From NCBI GenBank assembly GCA_002082245.2, contig NBTC02000002.1, positions 1,798,001-1,862,000 of the forward strand: DNA of 64,000 nt. Reading direction: 5' to 3'. Both the position numbers and the translations under genes were made by a program. The stretch is from Yersinia enterocolitica. Its GTDB lineage: Bacteria; Pseudomonadota; Gammaproteobacteria; Enterobacterales; Enterobacteriaceae. Of this stretch, positions 55,554 through 64,000 are shown one piece after another; positions within the stretch are counted from its first letter, which is position 1, and every line of letters begins with the position of its first letter. The notes below the pieces were generated by a model, which did not search any database, was not told where the DNA came from, and was given only the letters and a program-made list of their open reading frames with translations.

Positions 55554-57215
55554 TTAGAATGTTTCCCAGTTTGCGTTGTTATCCACTCTCGCGCTGGCAG
55601 GTGCTGCGGTTAATGGATTTGCCCGTGTTTTCACTGCCGGTTTTACTCGTTCGTCATCTGCCTTTAGTTTAAACACGGCCACCGCCCGGTTTAACTGAGT
55701 GGCCTGCTCTTCTAGCGAGGCCGCAGCACGGGAAGCTTGCTGTACTAACGCGGCATTTTGCTGTGTCACACTGTCCATTTCTGCCACCGCTTGTCCGACC
55801 TGGCTAATACCTTTGCTCTGTTCATCAGATGCAGAAGCTATCTCACCCATTAAATCGGTCACATTGGTGATGGAACGAACAATTTCATCCATAGTAATAC
55901 CAGCACTTTCCACCAAGGCCGAACCACTACTGACACGGCTAACCGACTCATTAATCAAGCCATCAATCTCCTTCGCGGCCTGTGCACTGCGTTGTGCAAG
56001 ATTACGCACCTCGCTGGCAACCACAGCAAAGCCACGACCTTGTTCACCGGCACGGGCAGCTTCAACGGCTGCATTCAGTGCCAAAATGTTAGTCTGAAAA
56101 GCAATGCTGTTAATTACCGTCGTGATATCGGCTATTTTCCGCGAACTGGCTGAAATCTCATTCATGGTGTTAACCACATCTGCTACCAATATTCCGCCCT
56201 TTTTCGCGGTGGCGGAGGCATTCGCCGCCAGTTGACTGGCATGGTGTGCATTATCAGCATTGTGTTTTACGGTTGCGGTTAACTGCTCCATGCTAGCCGC
56301 TGTTTCTTCAAGCGCCGCAGCTTGCTGCTCAGTGCGGGATGACAAATCGGTGTTACCGGCTGAAATCTCGGCTGCACCATGATAGATCCCATCGGTGCTA
56401 CTACGAATTGCCTGAACAGTATTCACCAAACTGGTTTGTACATCACGCAGCAGCGGGAATAACCGCCCAACACAGTTGCGACCAAAATCAGCAATAGGCA
56501 GACCAAGCTGACCAGAAGCAATCACGCGAAAATGCTCGCGAATATCGTCCAGTGGGCGCACCAGGTTGGCAACCAGATAGCGATCTGTTGCCAGTAAAAT
56601 CACCAGACCGGCGATCAGCGCTGAGATAAGGGTAATGCTGCTCACTTTGGTCAAATGAGAGAATTGATCTTTAGCCACCCCGATAGCTTTTGATGCCGCC
56701 TGATTAAACTTTTCAGCCACTGAACCATACTGGCGACTCAATGCAGGTACCGTTTTTTTCGCTAAATCCTGATAAGCGGCGCTGTTATTGTCCATTGCAG
56801 CTTGATACAGCGGCGTAACCCCTTGTTCAATTAACCCACTCCATCCATCAATCACGCCGCTAACCAAAGCGGAGTCTAACTGTGCATGGTCAATAGTTTT
56901 AAATTCTGCCAACTTTTGTTTCAGGTTTTCCAATGCAACATGGGATGATTTCAATTCTTTGTCAGCATCCACGATATTACCGCTCTGGCGGTAATCTACT
57001 GAACGAGACAGACGTGTCACCATACGGAAATATTGATCCGTCCCCTGATTAACCAAATTCATATTTTCAACCAACACAGTATTCGCGTTGGAGGATTGTG
57101 TCAGTTGGTTGAGTGATAACAAGGTATAGGCCGATACACCGCCCCAGAGCAGACAAAATGCGCCAAGTACCCAAAGCAATGCCGCCCTGATAGTAATATT
57201 TTTTAAAAACTGCAT
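55554..57215 (-). CDS. Methyl-accepting chemotaxis protein
   Basis: A 553-residue transmembrane chemoreceptor. TM1 about 11-33; periplasmic four-helix-bundle ligand domain about 34-190; TM2 about 192-212; HAMP about 213-265; cytoplasmic signalling domain with the hairpin tip ([40 protein letters not shown]). The C-terminal NWETF pentapeptide is the CheR/CheB tether of Tsr and Tar type receptors. ATG at 57215 is preceded by AAGGGGA. The ligand is unknown. It interrupts the ybfE-fldA order of E. coli. Confidence 0.94.
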   Translation of the reverse strand: MQFLKNITIRAALLWVLGAFCLLWGGVSAYTLLSLNQLTQSSNANTVLVENMNLVNQGTDQYFRMVTRLSRSVDYRQSGNIVDADKELKSSHVALENLKQKLAEFKTIDHAQLDSALVSGVIDGWSGLIEQGVTPLYQAAMDNNSAAYQDLAKKTVPALSRQYGSVAEKFNQAASKAIGVAKDQFSHLTKVSSITLISALIAGLVILLATDRYLVANLVRPLDDIREHFRVIASGQLGLPIADFGRNCVGRLFPLLRDVQTSLVNTVQAIRSSTDGIYHGAAEISAGNTDLSSRTEQQAAALEETAASMEQLTATVKHNADNAHHASQLAANASATAKKGGILVADVVNTMNEISASSRKIADITTVINSIAFQTNILALNAAVEAARAGEQGRGFAVVASEVRNLAQRSAQAAKEIDGLINESVSRVSSGSALVESAGITMDEIVRSITNVTDLMGEIASASDEQSKGISQVGQAVAEMDSVTQQNAALVQQASRAAASLEEQATQLNRAVAVFKLKADDERVKPAVKTRANPLTAAPASARVDNNANWETF

Positions 57216-57563
57216 GTTCGTTCCCCTTATATATCGGATAGTTATCGTTAGAGACTCTGGTGTTATTTGATGACCGAAAAGCAATAAAGGACGTTCATAC
57301 AGCTAACGACAACTCCTTTGCCGGCAGACCTTCATCTGACGGGTTTCCCCCTGGCACCGCAAATTGCAACTATTCAGTTACACAACGGTTATCGGCAATG
57401 GCGTTATAAGGTTGAGCGACTCACAAAAATTTAATATCGCATAAACTTGATAAAAGCCTGATGGGGTTCTCTGGCATTATGTCGCCCTATACATGTGTTA
57501 TAATATTGGGCAGAACGCTCAGTAATTTGCATAACTATTTGAATTTAAAAGGTATTTAGCTAT
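57216..57563. other. Divergent region between the chemoreceptor gene and fldA
   Basis: 348 bp without a gene. A good -10 element TATAAT (57499-57504) upstream of fldA is visible, but the -35 is weak. The chemoreceptor leader occupies the left part. No other structure was identified. Confidence 0.6.
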
Positions 57564-58091
57564 ATGGCAACTGTAGGCATTTTCTTTGGCAGCGATACTG
57601 GCAATACTGAAAACATTGCCAAGATGATCCAAAAGCAACTGGGCAAAGATGTTGCTGAGGTTCACGACATTGCCAAAAGCAGTAAAGAAGATTTAGAAGG
57701 CTTCGATATTTTGCTGATTGGGATCCCAACCTGGTATTACGGCGAAGCGCAGTGTGATTGGGATGATTTCTTCCCAACACTGGAAGAGATCGATTTCAAT
57801 GGCAAGTTGGTGGCGCTGTTTGGTTGTGGTGACCAGGAAGACTACGCAGAATATTTCTGTGATGCGATGGGTACCGTGCGCGACATCATTGAGCCACGTG
57901 GTGCCGCAATCGTGGGCCATTGGCCAACCGCGGGCTACCATTTTGAAGCGTCCAAAGGTCTGGCGGATGACGACCACTTTATTGGTCTGGCAATTGATGA
58001 AGACCGTCAGCCAGAACTTACCAATGAGCGGGTTGAGGCATGGGTAAAACAGATTACTGAAGAACTGAGCCTGTCTGAGATAGTGGGTTAA
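57564..58091 (+). CDS. fldA: Flavodoxin 1
   Basis: A 175-residue FMN electron carrier (E. coli 176). The phosphate-binding loop GSDTGNTENIAK is at residues 9-20, and the flavin-flanking loops GIPTWYYGEAQCDWDDF and CGDQEDYAEYFCDAMG are intact. Supplies electrons to IspG/IspH, methionine synthase, biotin synthase and others. Followed by fur 446 bp downstream on the same strand, a larger gap than in E. coli. Confidence 0.97.
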   Translation: MATVGIFFGSDTGNTENIAKMIQKQLGKDVAEVHDIAKSSKEDLEGFDILLIGIPTWYYGEAQCDWDDFFPTLEEIDFNGKLVALFGCGDQEDYAEYFCDAMGTVRDIIEPRGAAIVGHWPTAGYHFEASKGLADDDHFIGLAIDEDRQPELTNERVEAWVKQITEELSLSEIVG

Positions 58092-58101
58092 TCAAGCCTG
58101 T

Positions 58102-58143
58102 CGGAAACGCTATGGTCGTGTTCAACACTGCCGGGCGTTTCCG
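58102..58143 (+). terminator. Hairpin downstream of fldA
   Basis: CGGAAACGC (58102-58110) and GCGTTTCCG (58135-58143) form a perfect 9-bp stem 10 bp after the fldA stop, followed by TTGCCTTTTA. It is terminator-like and would make fur mainly dependent on its own promoter. Confidence 0.5.
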
Positions 58144-58537
58144 TTGCCTTTTATCCTTTTGAGCTGTGCTTTTTGTCATAACGTTGTTTTCTCTCTCTTT
58201 AGCTCCCATCCATGGTGAACAGCGCGTCCGGCTATCCGATTGTGCTTTGTTAAGCGGCCCACAGATCCACATCTTCCTGCGCGCAAAATGAAAATAAACT
58301 GCTACAAATTTGTAACTTTATCCCTCGTCACTGTACACTTAAATGATGTGTTATCCCCATTCATCAATACACTGCATGATTAATCTTACAAAGTGTGCAA
58401 TTATATCTTTGTTAACAACCACGGTTTTCATTTGGGGCTAGCAGTTCTATAATGAGACGCAATTGTAATTATTGCGCCACGGATGTCATAGGCTGAACAG
58501 CCTTAATTTGAAACGATAGTAACAGGACTGAATCCGC
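58144..58537. other. Region between the fldA hairpin and fur
   Basis: 394 bp, no gene. Contains the fur promoter region: TATAATGA at 58448 could be the -10, overlapping a Fur-box-like sequence. A 72-codon minus-strand frame (58054-58272) overlaps fldA and is not supported. Confidence 0.6.
58448..58466. promoter_or_regulatory. Candidate Fur box / -10 of the fur promoter
   Basis: TATAATGAGACGCAATTGT at 58448-58466 resembles the autoregulatory iron box described at E. coli fur and overlaps a good -10 (TATAAT). The match to the general Fur consensus is partial, so this is a candidate only. Confidence 0.4.
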
Positions 58538-58984
58538 ATGACTGACAACAACAAAGCCTTAAAAAACGCAGGCCTTAAAGTAACACTGCCCCGGCTTAAA
58601 ATTCTGGAAGTGTTGCAAGATCCGGCGTGCCACCACGTCAGCGCGGAAGATCTTTATAAAAAGCTGATCGATATTGGTGAAGAGATTGGTTTAGCCACGG
58701 TTTACCGCGTACTGAACCAGTTTGATGATGCCGGTATTGTTACCCGCCACAATTTCGAAGGCGGTAAATCAGTCTTTGAGCTGACGCAGCAGCATCATCA
58801 TGATCACTTGATTTGCCTGGATTGCGGCAAAGTGATTGAGTTTAGCAATGAATCCATTGAATCGCTTCAACGTGAAATTTCTAAACAGCATGGTATCAAG
58901 CTGACCAATCACAGTCTGTATCTGTACGGCCATTGTGAGACCGGTGATTGCCGTGAAAACGAGTCGGCACACGATAAAAGATAA
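58538..58984 (+). CDS. fur: Ferric uptake regulator Fur
   Basis: A 148-residue iron-responsive repressor. The N-terminal winged helix (about 1-83) includes LPRLKILEVL and GLATVYRVLNQFDDAGIV. The dimerisation domain has metal-binding HHHHDHLICLDCGKVIEF (C93 and C96 type pair) and the C-terminal CETGDC. Ribosome site AACAGGA precedes the ATG. Same length as E. coli Fur. Confidence 0.98.
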   Translation: MTDNNKALKNAGLKVTLPRLKILEVLQDPACHHVSAEDLYKKLIDIGEEIGLATVYRVLNQFDDAGIVTRHNFEGGKSVFELTQQHHHDHLICLDCGKVIEFSNESIESLQREISKQHGIKLTNHSLYLYGHCETGDCRENESAHDKR

Positions 58985-59006
58985 TGTGCTTTGAAAGCAT
59001 TATCTT
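58978..59006 (+). terminator. Hairpin overlapping the fur stop codon
   Basis: AAGATAATG (58978-58986) pairs with CATTATCTT (58998-59006), with GCTTT/AAAGC extending the stem inside. It includes the fur stop codon. The T run is weak, so this may be a leaky terminator or a 3'-end stabiliser. Confidence 0.4.
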
Positions 59007-59173
59007 ATAAAGATTTTAAGCACTGAATACACTACGGCTTATGTTTAATCCAGATTGATAGGTTCTACTGTTTGGTTAACATAAGCTATCAGCAAGATGG
59101 CCACCTTTCCCGTTCTATACCTGAGTATCTCTCGGTTGGGAGTCAGGTGGTCGTTCTTATTTATGTCCTTGAT

Positions 59174-59269
59174 ATTTATCCCCTTGGTACTGAAAGCCAC
59201 TAGAGTATTAGCGATGTTCTGGGTTCGTTCGCCTGCTAGCTATCTGCAACACCAATAACATTGGGTATC
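59174..59269. repeat. Possible degenerate ERIC element
   Basis: The right side GCCTGCTAGCTATCTGCAAC followed by an ...ATTGGGTAT end resembles the ERIC terminus seen at 53222-53261 (TGCTGCCTACCTGCAACTCC...TTGGGTAT). The left limit near TTATCCCC is uncertain and the central inverted repeat is not evident. Confidence 0.35.
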
Positions 59270-59366
59270 TATCCCGTTATTGTTCTTTCCTGAGTGACAA
59301 ATTCACTGTTTATCGCCCCCATTTATTGACTCTCCCCCCTTTAGCGAGCTGCATCAATTTTACAGC

Positions 59367-59391
59367 AAAAAAAACCCCGGACCTGCCGGGG
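59367..59391 (-). terminator. Intrinsic terminator of the chitobiase gene
   Basis: CCCCGG-ACCTG-CCGGGG stem-loop. Read leftward it is followed by eight T residues (59367-59374). It lies about 95 bp beyond the chitobiase stop. Confidence 0.88.
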
Positions 59392-59485
59392 GAAAAACCA
59401 TCAACTCAACTTCACTTAAATTTGTTTGGCCAAAAAATAAAGCAAACAGGAGATAACATTAGACACAGCTCGATATTACCAATTT

Positions 59486-62161
59486 TCAGACTTTAACCGA
59501 CTCAGCACGGCTACTACGCTTACCGTCTGGGCTGGTGGAGCGGATCATCACCTCGCCACTCACGGTAGGTTTTGCCTTCGCATCATACTTCTGCCACTGC
59601 TTACCGCCATCAGTTGAATACTCGATAATCAGGCCCGGCAGTGAGATATTGGCTTCCAACTGCCCCGCCACAACCCGAGCACCGGGGACAGGCAGGCGAT
59701 ATGACACACCGGCTTTATCCAGTTTTGCCAGTTCACGTTGGCCCATGATGTTGGCAAAACGTTGCCAATCGATGTCCAACGCCTTGGTATCGACGCTATG
59801 CGTCTGGCCACCTTGATATTCGCGGCCCGCTTTGTAATCTTGCTCCCACGAAGCGCGATGCCAGGCACGCTCGGCCAATGGCAACATCCGCGGGAAGATC
59901 ATGTATTCCATCTGCTCATCAGTGCGGACGGTTTCATTCCATGACTGACCCGAGATGCCATGTACACCCGGCCAAGGTTTATCGCTTTTCGCGCTAAAGT
60001 GATTACCATCGCGGTCCACTGAGGTCTCGGCATTCTGCGGCATGTTATCTGGTGCGAAGCTGAATACTTTCGCTTCGTCATTAAAGCGGGTTGCCCAGTA
60101 GTAACCGCGTTCATTCGGATTAACTTCATATGGCATATCGAAGTAGACATAATCTGGATTTGACGCGACCACTTCATAACCTTTATTGGCCCAATCATTG
60201 ATTGAGTCAGCACCACCCCAATAGAGGGTATCCCAGAAGTTGACACCAACGCGTTTAGTGGCAAACGCTTTGGCGTCTTTGGCGTCTTTCAACCCATCCT
60301 GCCAAGCCTGCATCTTCTCGATGCCGTGAGCATTAACCAACTTACTGACTTCAATGGCAAAATAGCTGGAAAGATGTTCAACATCCTGCACCTTGCCTTG
60401 TTTGACCATATCCTGACAAACTTGTGATTTGGCCCAAGGTTTATCTTCAACACTCTTATCAATAATGCCTTTACCCGCTTCAATCGGCCCGTTTTTGTCC
60501 TGATAACCCGCACCCAAACGGATATTTTTCGCTTCATCGCCACCAAAGTGCCAGGTAGTCAGTGGCATACCGGCTTCTTTATGCATCTGCGCCATTTCGC
60601 CAATCACTTTATCGACAAACCGCTTAGAAGAGTCGAGGCATGGGTTGAGATAGCTTTTACGCTCATAGAACTGAACTGACGTGGTATTGGAATCATCAGT
60701 CGGGTCAAGCAGACGGAATTCGTTAGCTTCTTTTTCTTTGCCCTGTTTCATTAGATTGTTATAACGGGCTTCCATCGACACTACGGCTGCACGGGCGTGT
60801 GCTGGCACATCGATTTCAGGGATCACATCAATCTGGCGTGCTTTGGCATATTTCAGAATCTCAATATAATCATCACGAGTGAAATGGCCGCTACCCATAT
60901 TATTGCTGTCTGGGCCAGAACCCAATTGCGGCAGCAAGCAGGTATTCTCCGTCAAATCGTGACAACGTTTGCTACCAACATCGGTCAATTCGGGCAAGCC
61001 TGGGATTTCAATACGCCAGCCTTCATCATCACTTAGATGGAAGTGGAATTTGTTCAGCTTATAAGCTGACATCTGATCAAGTAAGCGCAGCACTGCATCT
61101 TTGGTTTTAAAATTACGGCCAACATCGAGGAACACACCCCGGTATTCAAAACGTGGCGCATCTTTCGCCTCAAGAGTGGCAATAGTCTTAGTGCCGTCAG
61201 TCGGCACCAACGATAGAATGGATTGCAGGCCATAGAACACGCCGCTCGGATCAAAACCAATAACCTGTGCCCCTTTCTCGCCAATTTTCAGCTCGTAAGC
61301 ACCGGAAACCGCTAAGTCACCTTTAAACGCGGCAGGTTGAATCACAGTTTTTATCGGGAAACCGGCTGAATTGGCCTTCAGACCCAGTAATTCGAAGCGC
61401 TGCTGAGCTGCCTCTGCGGCAGCTTTAGGCAATACACTCAGATCCAGCGCAACCCCGTGACTCAGATCCACATCCTGTTTATAGAGCTTAATCTCCATAG
61501 GCGTAGGGATTATTTGCCCACGCAAGTTAGCCACAGACAACGTTTTTACCGCTTCGTTTTTAACAAAGCGTGATTCCGGCGTCATCAGCACATTATTGTC
61601 ATCTTTGGTTCGTTTCCACTGATCGCCAGTAAACTGTGTCAGATACTCATTGATATCTTCGGTATCGGTATTTTTTAGTACTTTGGGTTTAGCATCGCCA
61701 GCAGTGGCATACCAGCGCGGCATAAAGTCAGTGGCAAACAACTGCCAGTATTCGCCAGTAATAGGGATTTCAACCGCTTGATTGGCGGGGAATCCGGTGA
61801 ATTTGGCGGTAGGTTCAATTTTATGCAAATCGCCCGTCAGATGCGTAATTTTAAACTGGCTGTTATCGACGGTCAGAATCTGGCGGATACTATGGAAATA
61901 AATAGCCCAGTCTTGGCCGACTATCTCATCCCCGGTGTTGGTCAGAGTAATCATGACTTTATTACATGATGCCCAGTCGGCACCCAGTTTGGCGCAATCA
62001 ACGCCATTTTCAGCAGCACGGTTATCCAACAATTTATAATTAACTTTCAATGTGCTGAGTTGATCAACAAGTTGTTGATTACGGGTATCAGCATTGGCAT
62101 ATCCCATCAAGCCAAAGGTTGCGGTTATCGCCGCTAAAGCATTTAATTTGAATTTATTCAT
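59486..62161 (-). CDS. chb: Chitobiase / beta-N-acetylhexosaminidase (GH20)
   Basis: An 891-residue secreted enzyme that cleaves chitobiose and terminal GlcNAc. Signal peptide about 1-24 (cleavage near YANA-DT). N-terminal carbohydrate-binding CHB_HEX domain (about 40-180); GH20 N-domain (about 215-335); GH20 catalytic barrel (about 340-770) with the Asp-Glu pair in [10 protein letters not shown] and motifs [11 protein letters not shown] and [15 protein letters not shown]-terminal Ig-like domain. Similar in size to Serratia chitobiase (885). ATG at 62161 is preceded by GAGG; an earlier start at 62173 is less likely. Neighbours chiQ and chiP support chito-oligosaccharide use. Confidence 0.93.
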   Translation of the reverse strand: MNKFKLNALAAITATFGLMGYANADTRNQQLVDQLSTLKVNYKLLDNRAAENGVDCAKLGADWASCNKVMITLTNTGDEIVGQDWAIYFHSIRQILTVDNSQFKITHLTGDLHKIEPTAKFTGFPANQAVEIPITGEYWQLFATDFMPRWYATAGDAKPKVLKNTDTEDINEYLTQFTGDQWKRTKDDNNVLMTPESRFVKNEAVKTLSVANLRGQIIPTPMEIKLYKQDVDLSHGVALDLSVLPKAAAEAAQQRFELLGLKANSAGFPIKTVIQPAAFKGDLAVSGAYELKIGEKGAQVIGFDPSGVFYGLQSILSLVPTDGTKTIATLEAKDAPRFEYRGVFLDVGRNFKTKDAVLRLLDQMSAYKLNKFHFHLSDDEGWRIEIPGLPELTDVGSKRCHDLTENTCLLPQLGSGPDSNNMGSGHFTRDDYIEILKYAKARQIDVIPEIDVPAHARAAVVSMEARYNNLMKQGKEKEANEFRLLDPTDDSNTTSVQFYERKSYLNPCLDSSKRFVDKVIGEMAQMHKEAGMPLTTWHFGGDEAKNIRLGAGYQDKNGPIEAGKGIIDKSVEDKPWAKSQVCQDMVKQGKVQDVEHLSSYFAIEVSKLVNAHGIEKMQAWQDGLKDAKDAKAFATKRVGVNFWDTLYWGGADSINDWANKGYEVVASNPDYVYFDMPYEVNPNERGYYWATRFNDEAKVFSFAPDNMPQNAETSVDRDGNHFSAKSDKPWPGVHGISGQSWNETVRTDEQMEYMIFPRMLPLAERAWHRASWEQDYKAGREYQGGQTHSVDTKALDIDWQRFANIMGQRELAKLDKAGVSYRLPVPGARVVAGQLEANISLPGLIIEYSTDGGKQWQKYDAKAKPTVSGEVMIRSTSPDGKRSSRAESVKV

Positions 62162-62276
62162 CACTAACCTCATCCGTAATTAATAACTGCTGCCAAAACG
62201 GCTATTGACAGTATTGCTGCTGGCAGCGTTATTGTTAGCTCAATTGCCGTTATCCTGGTCACTTTTATCAGGACTA

Positions 62277-62615
62277 TTATTTATCTGGGTTATTATTACT
62301 GCGTATTTCTTGCCACAGCTTCCCGCATTGCGCGTCATAGGCCTGACCATTACCGGTATGTGCAGCATCAATGCAACGCTGGTAATCCAATACTCGAACG
62401 GTCTCTTTCTCAGTAAAAGCCTGATGCGCTTTCTCTTGTTTCAGCACATCTAGCACCGCCTTGCAGGGGATCAATCTTTCTGGCGAACCTTCGCTGGCAT
62501 TGATGCACGCGCTGTAGGCTTGTTTGAGTTTGCTATCTTCCGGTTGAACTGGGGTTTGTGGTGCGCAGGCACTTAATCCCAATACTGTGGTAATAATAAA
62601 AAGCATTTTCTTCAT
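62277..62615 (-). CDS. chiQ: ChiQ/YbfN lipoprotein
   Basis: A 112-residue predicted lipoprotein. The signal MKKMLFIITTVLGLSAC ends in a lipobox Cys17 (LSAC). Four further Cys residues (about 37, 52, 82, 98) suggest two disulfide bonds in the periplasm. Position directly after the chitoporin gene matches chiPQ (ybfMN) of E. coli. Its molecular function is not known. Confidence 0.88.
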   Translation of the reverse strand: MKKMLFIITTVLGLSACAPQTPVQPEDSKLKQAYSACINASEGSPERLIPCKAVLDVLKQEKAHQAFTEKETVRVLDYQRCIDAAHTGNGQAYDAQCGKLWQEIRSNNNPDK

Positions 62616-62678
62616 GGCGGGTGCTCCATTATGTCCCCGGGTTGGTTACCGGGGATGGCAATCAAAAAGTGGTCAACA

Positions 62679-64000
62679 TCAGAAGATGGTAAAGGGTGCA
62701 ATCACGATGAATTTAACGTCTTTTTCATCCTGGAATACGTTGCCAAAACCGCCGCCAAAGCTTGGAATATTGGTGTGGTTGTCATACATGGTGTAATGCA
62801 GTTTGAAGAGCGTGCCTTTCGCCCGGCCTTCTTGCAGAGTGTAGAGAACATCAAAGTTCCAAGCAGATTCTTTCAGACGCGTATTCTGGTCATAAATTGG
62901 GTTAGTACTTGGTTTTGCATCCCAGCCATACGCATAGGAGGTTCCCACTGACCAACCCGCAAGATTCCAGTTTTTCAGGTCATACATCACGCCACCAAAC
63001 AGCGCTTTTTCGCCGTTGGCGTTGAAATCAGAGCGGGAATCCCACCAAACATCCAAACGGCCATTAGAGGTCGCATAGCCTGGCGTCATACGTTGCAGGA
63101 AGTAACCTTGGTTACCGTCAGCTTTGGCCCAGGTACCTTCAAGACGCAAGTCAAATGGCCCGGTGGTGTAGCCCAATGTCAGCGCTTGTAGCCAGGCTAA
63201 TCCGTCATAGACGTCGTTTACATTGCTGGCACCACCATCAACTTTATCTTTTGCGCCGTAGAACTGATAAGAGGTACGAAGATCATTGCCAGCCACCGGG
63301 AAGGCGTAAGAAGCCTTGGCGAAATACTGGTCCATGTAATCTTTTGCCTGGCCAAATGCCGCTTCCATCACCAGTTTGTTTTTGAAATCGTATTTAGCAC
63401 CGATTGAGTGCAGGTAACTTACTCCGGTCTTGCCATCAGCCTGGCGGAAGTTGTACATATTCTGATACCAAGGTGCTTTATATTCATCAGTCCACATGTA
63501 AGACATGGACAAGGCACCGGCAGTATCAAAATCGAATTTGGCGCCACCTTCAGCCCCACGGTAGGTCCCTGGCATAAAGCTCCAGTGTGGTGCGAGCAGT
63601 GTCTGACCCGTTGGCTGGATATAACCACCCCGCGCCCAGAAATCACCTAACTTAAATTTGGCCGCGGCTTTATAAACACTGACGCCACTCTTATCACCGG
63701 TCCATTTCTCATCCCAACGGGTTTTAGCGTCACTGAAACCAATTTCGTTTGGCGCTGCCGGGCCACTGTTGGTCATTTCAACTGCGCCGAAAGCAGCCAA
63801 GTCAATACCAAACATGTCAGCCGCATAACCGGAAGAGAAATCCAGATTGGCGTTAAAGGTAGAATGGTGCAAGTTGGCGACATATTTGCCGTACTCCGCA
63901 CTCCCTGGCGTTAAATCTTTACGGTCACGCTGACGCTGCCAATAATAAATCCCACCGGTCAGTGACGAATCATCAATAAAGCCTTTAGCCTTGGCCTCTG
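62679..64000 (-). CDS. chiP: Chitoporin ChiP (partial, 5' end outside window)
   Basis: About 440 C-terminal codons; the 5' end lies beyond the right edge. An OprD-family outer-membrane porin for chito-oligosaccharides. The translation near the edge reads [20 protein letters not shown]. There are many aromatic-girdle beta strands, for example [20 protein letters not shown] and [20 protein letters not shown], and the C-terminus ends in Phe (APFTIF), as outer-membrane barrels usually do. An internal TTG near 63872 is not the start, since conserved sequence continues upstream of it. In E. coli chiP is silenced by the sRNA ChiX; that leader is outside the window. Confidence 0.93.
   Translation of the reverse strand, partial: EAKAKGFIDDSSLTGGIYYWQRQRDRKDLTPGSAEYGKYVANLHHSTFNANLDFSSGYAADMFGIDLAAFGAVEMTNSGPAAPNEIGFSDAKTRWDEKWTGDKSGVSVYKAAAKFKLGDFWARGGYIQPTGQTLLAPHWSFMPGTYRGAEGGAKFDFDTAGALSMSYMWTDEYKAPWYQNMYNFRQADGKTGVSYLHSIGAKYDFKNKLVMEAAFGQAKDYMDQYFAKASYAFPVAGNDLRTSYQFYGAKDKVDGGASNVNDVYDGLAWLQALTLGYTTGPFDLRLEGTWAKADGNQGYFLQRMTPGYATSNGRLDVWWDSRSDFNANGEKALFGGVMYDLKNWNLAGWSVGTSYAYGWDAKPSTNPIYDQNTRLKESAWNFDVLYTLQEGRAKGTLFKLHYTMYDNHTNIPSFGGGFGNVFQDEKDVKFIVIAPFTIF

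Larger units (their letters stand above)
59007..59485. other. Intergenic region between fur and the chitobiase gene
   Basis: 479 bp without a gene. It contains a possible degenerate ERIC element and the chitobiase terminator, both reported separately. The remainder shows no coding or structural signal. Confidence 0.6.

Overview
The window is a chromosomal segment of an enterobacterium, almost certainly a Yersinia. Nearly every protein reads as a close relative of its E. coli counterpart, and the gene order (aroG, zitB, pnuC-nadA, tRNA-Lys, cpoB-pal-tolBARQ-ybgC, cyd, suc, sdh, gltA, pxp, ybgI, phrB-ybgA, ybfA, kdp, pgm, seqA, ybfF, ybfE, fldA, fur, chiPQ) follows the 16-minute region of the E. 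coli map. The genus call rests on moderate base composition, ERIC-type repeats with a long internal insertion, a pcp gene beside the 5-oxoprolinase genes, and a chitobiase gene beside chiPQ. The species cannot be fixed from the sequence alone.

Layout. 1-7.9 kb: the 5' part of aroG, an unorthodox two-component phosphorelay (response regulator plus BvgS/EvgS-like hybrid kinase), the zinc exporter zitB, and the nadA-pnuC operon with a NadR-type operator. 8.1-9.1 kb: a repeat-rich tRNA-Lys cluster with four intact genes, one gene interrupted in its T-loop, and several copies of a 59-63 bp element. 9.3-14.9 kb: the Tol-Pal envelope operon. 15-18.6 kb: cydAB-cydX-ybgE (cytochrome bd) with FNR- and ArcA-like sites upstream, then a periplasmic 5'-nucleotidase on the other strand. 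20.6-32.5 kb: sdhCDAB-sucABCD and divergent gltA, which together supply succinate dehydrogenase, 2-oxoglutarate dehydrogenase E1/E2, succinyl-CoA synthetase and citrate synthase.

32.5-37.4 kb: a pyroglutamate cassette, pxpBCA followed by two membrane proteins (DUF969, DUF979) and pcp. Together these could take up and release pyroglutamate and convert it to glutamate. 37.8-42 kb: ybgI, a secreted class II cyclic-nucleotide phosphodiesterase behind ybgA-phrB, and ybfA. 42.4-50.8 kb: the potassium-uptake operon kdpFABCDE, with an ERIC element and a second palindromic repeat between kdpD and kdpE. 50.8-59 kb: a half-size EamA transporter, pgm, seqA, ybfF, ybfE, a chemoreceptor, fldA and fur. 59.4-64 kb: a chitin-oligosaccharide locus (chitobiase, chiQ, partial chiP).

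Most of the window is conserved core genome. The points most worth a second look are the tRNA-Lys array (interrupted gene, a shared T-stem mismatch, long direct repeats), the pyroglutamate cassette with its candidate transporter, the kinase without an obvious PAS domain, the tandem repeats that extend from the 3' end of sdhB, and the repeats separating kdpD from kdpE. No phage, insertion-sequence transposase or CRISPR array was seen.
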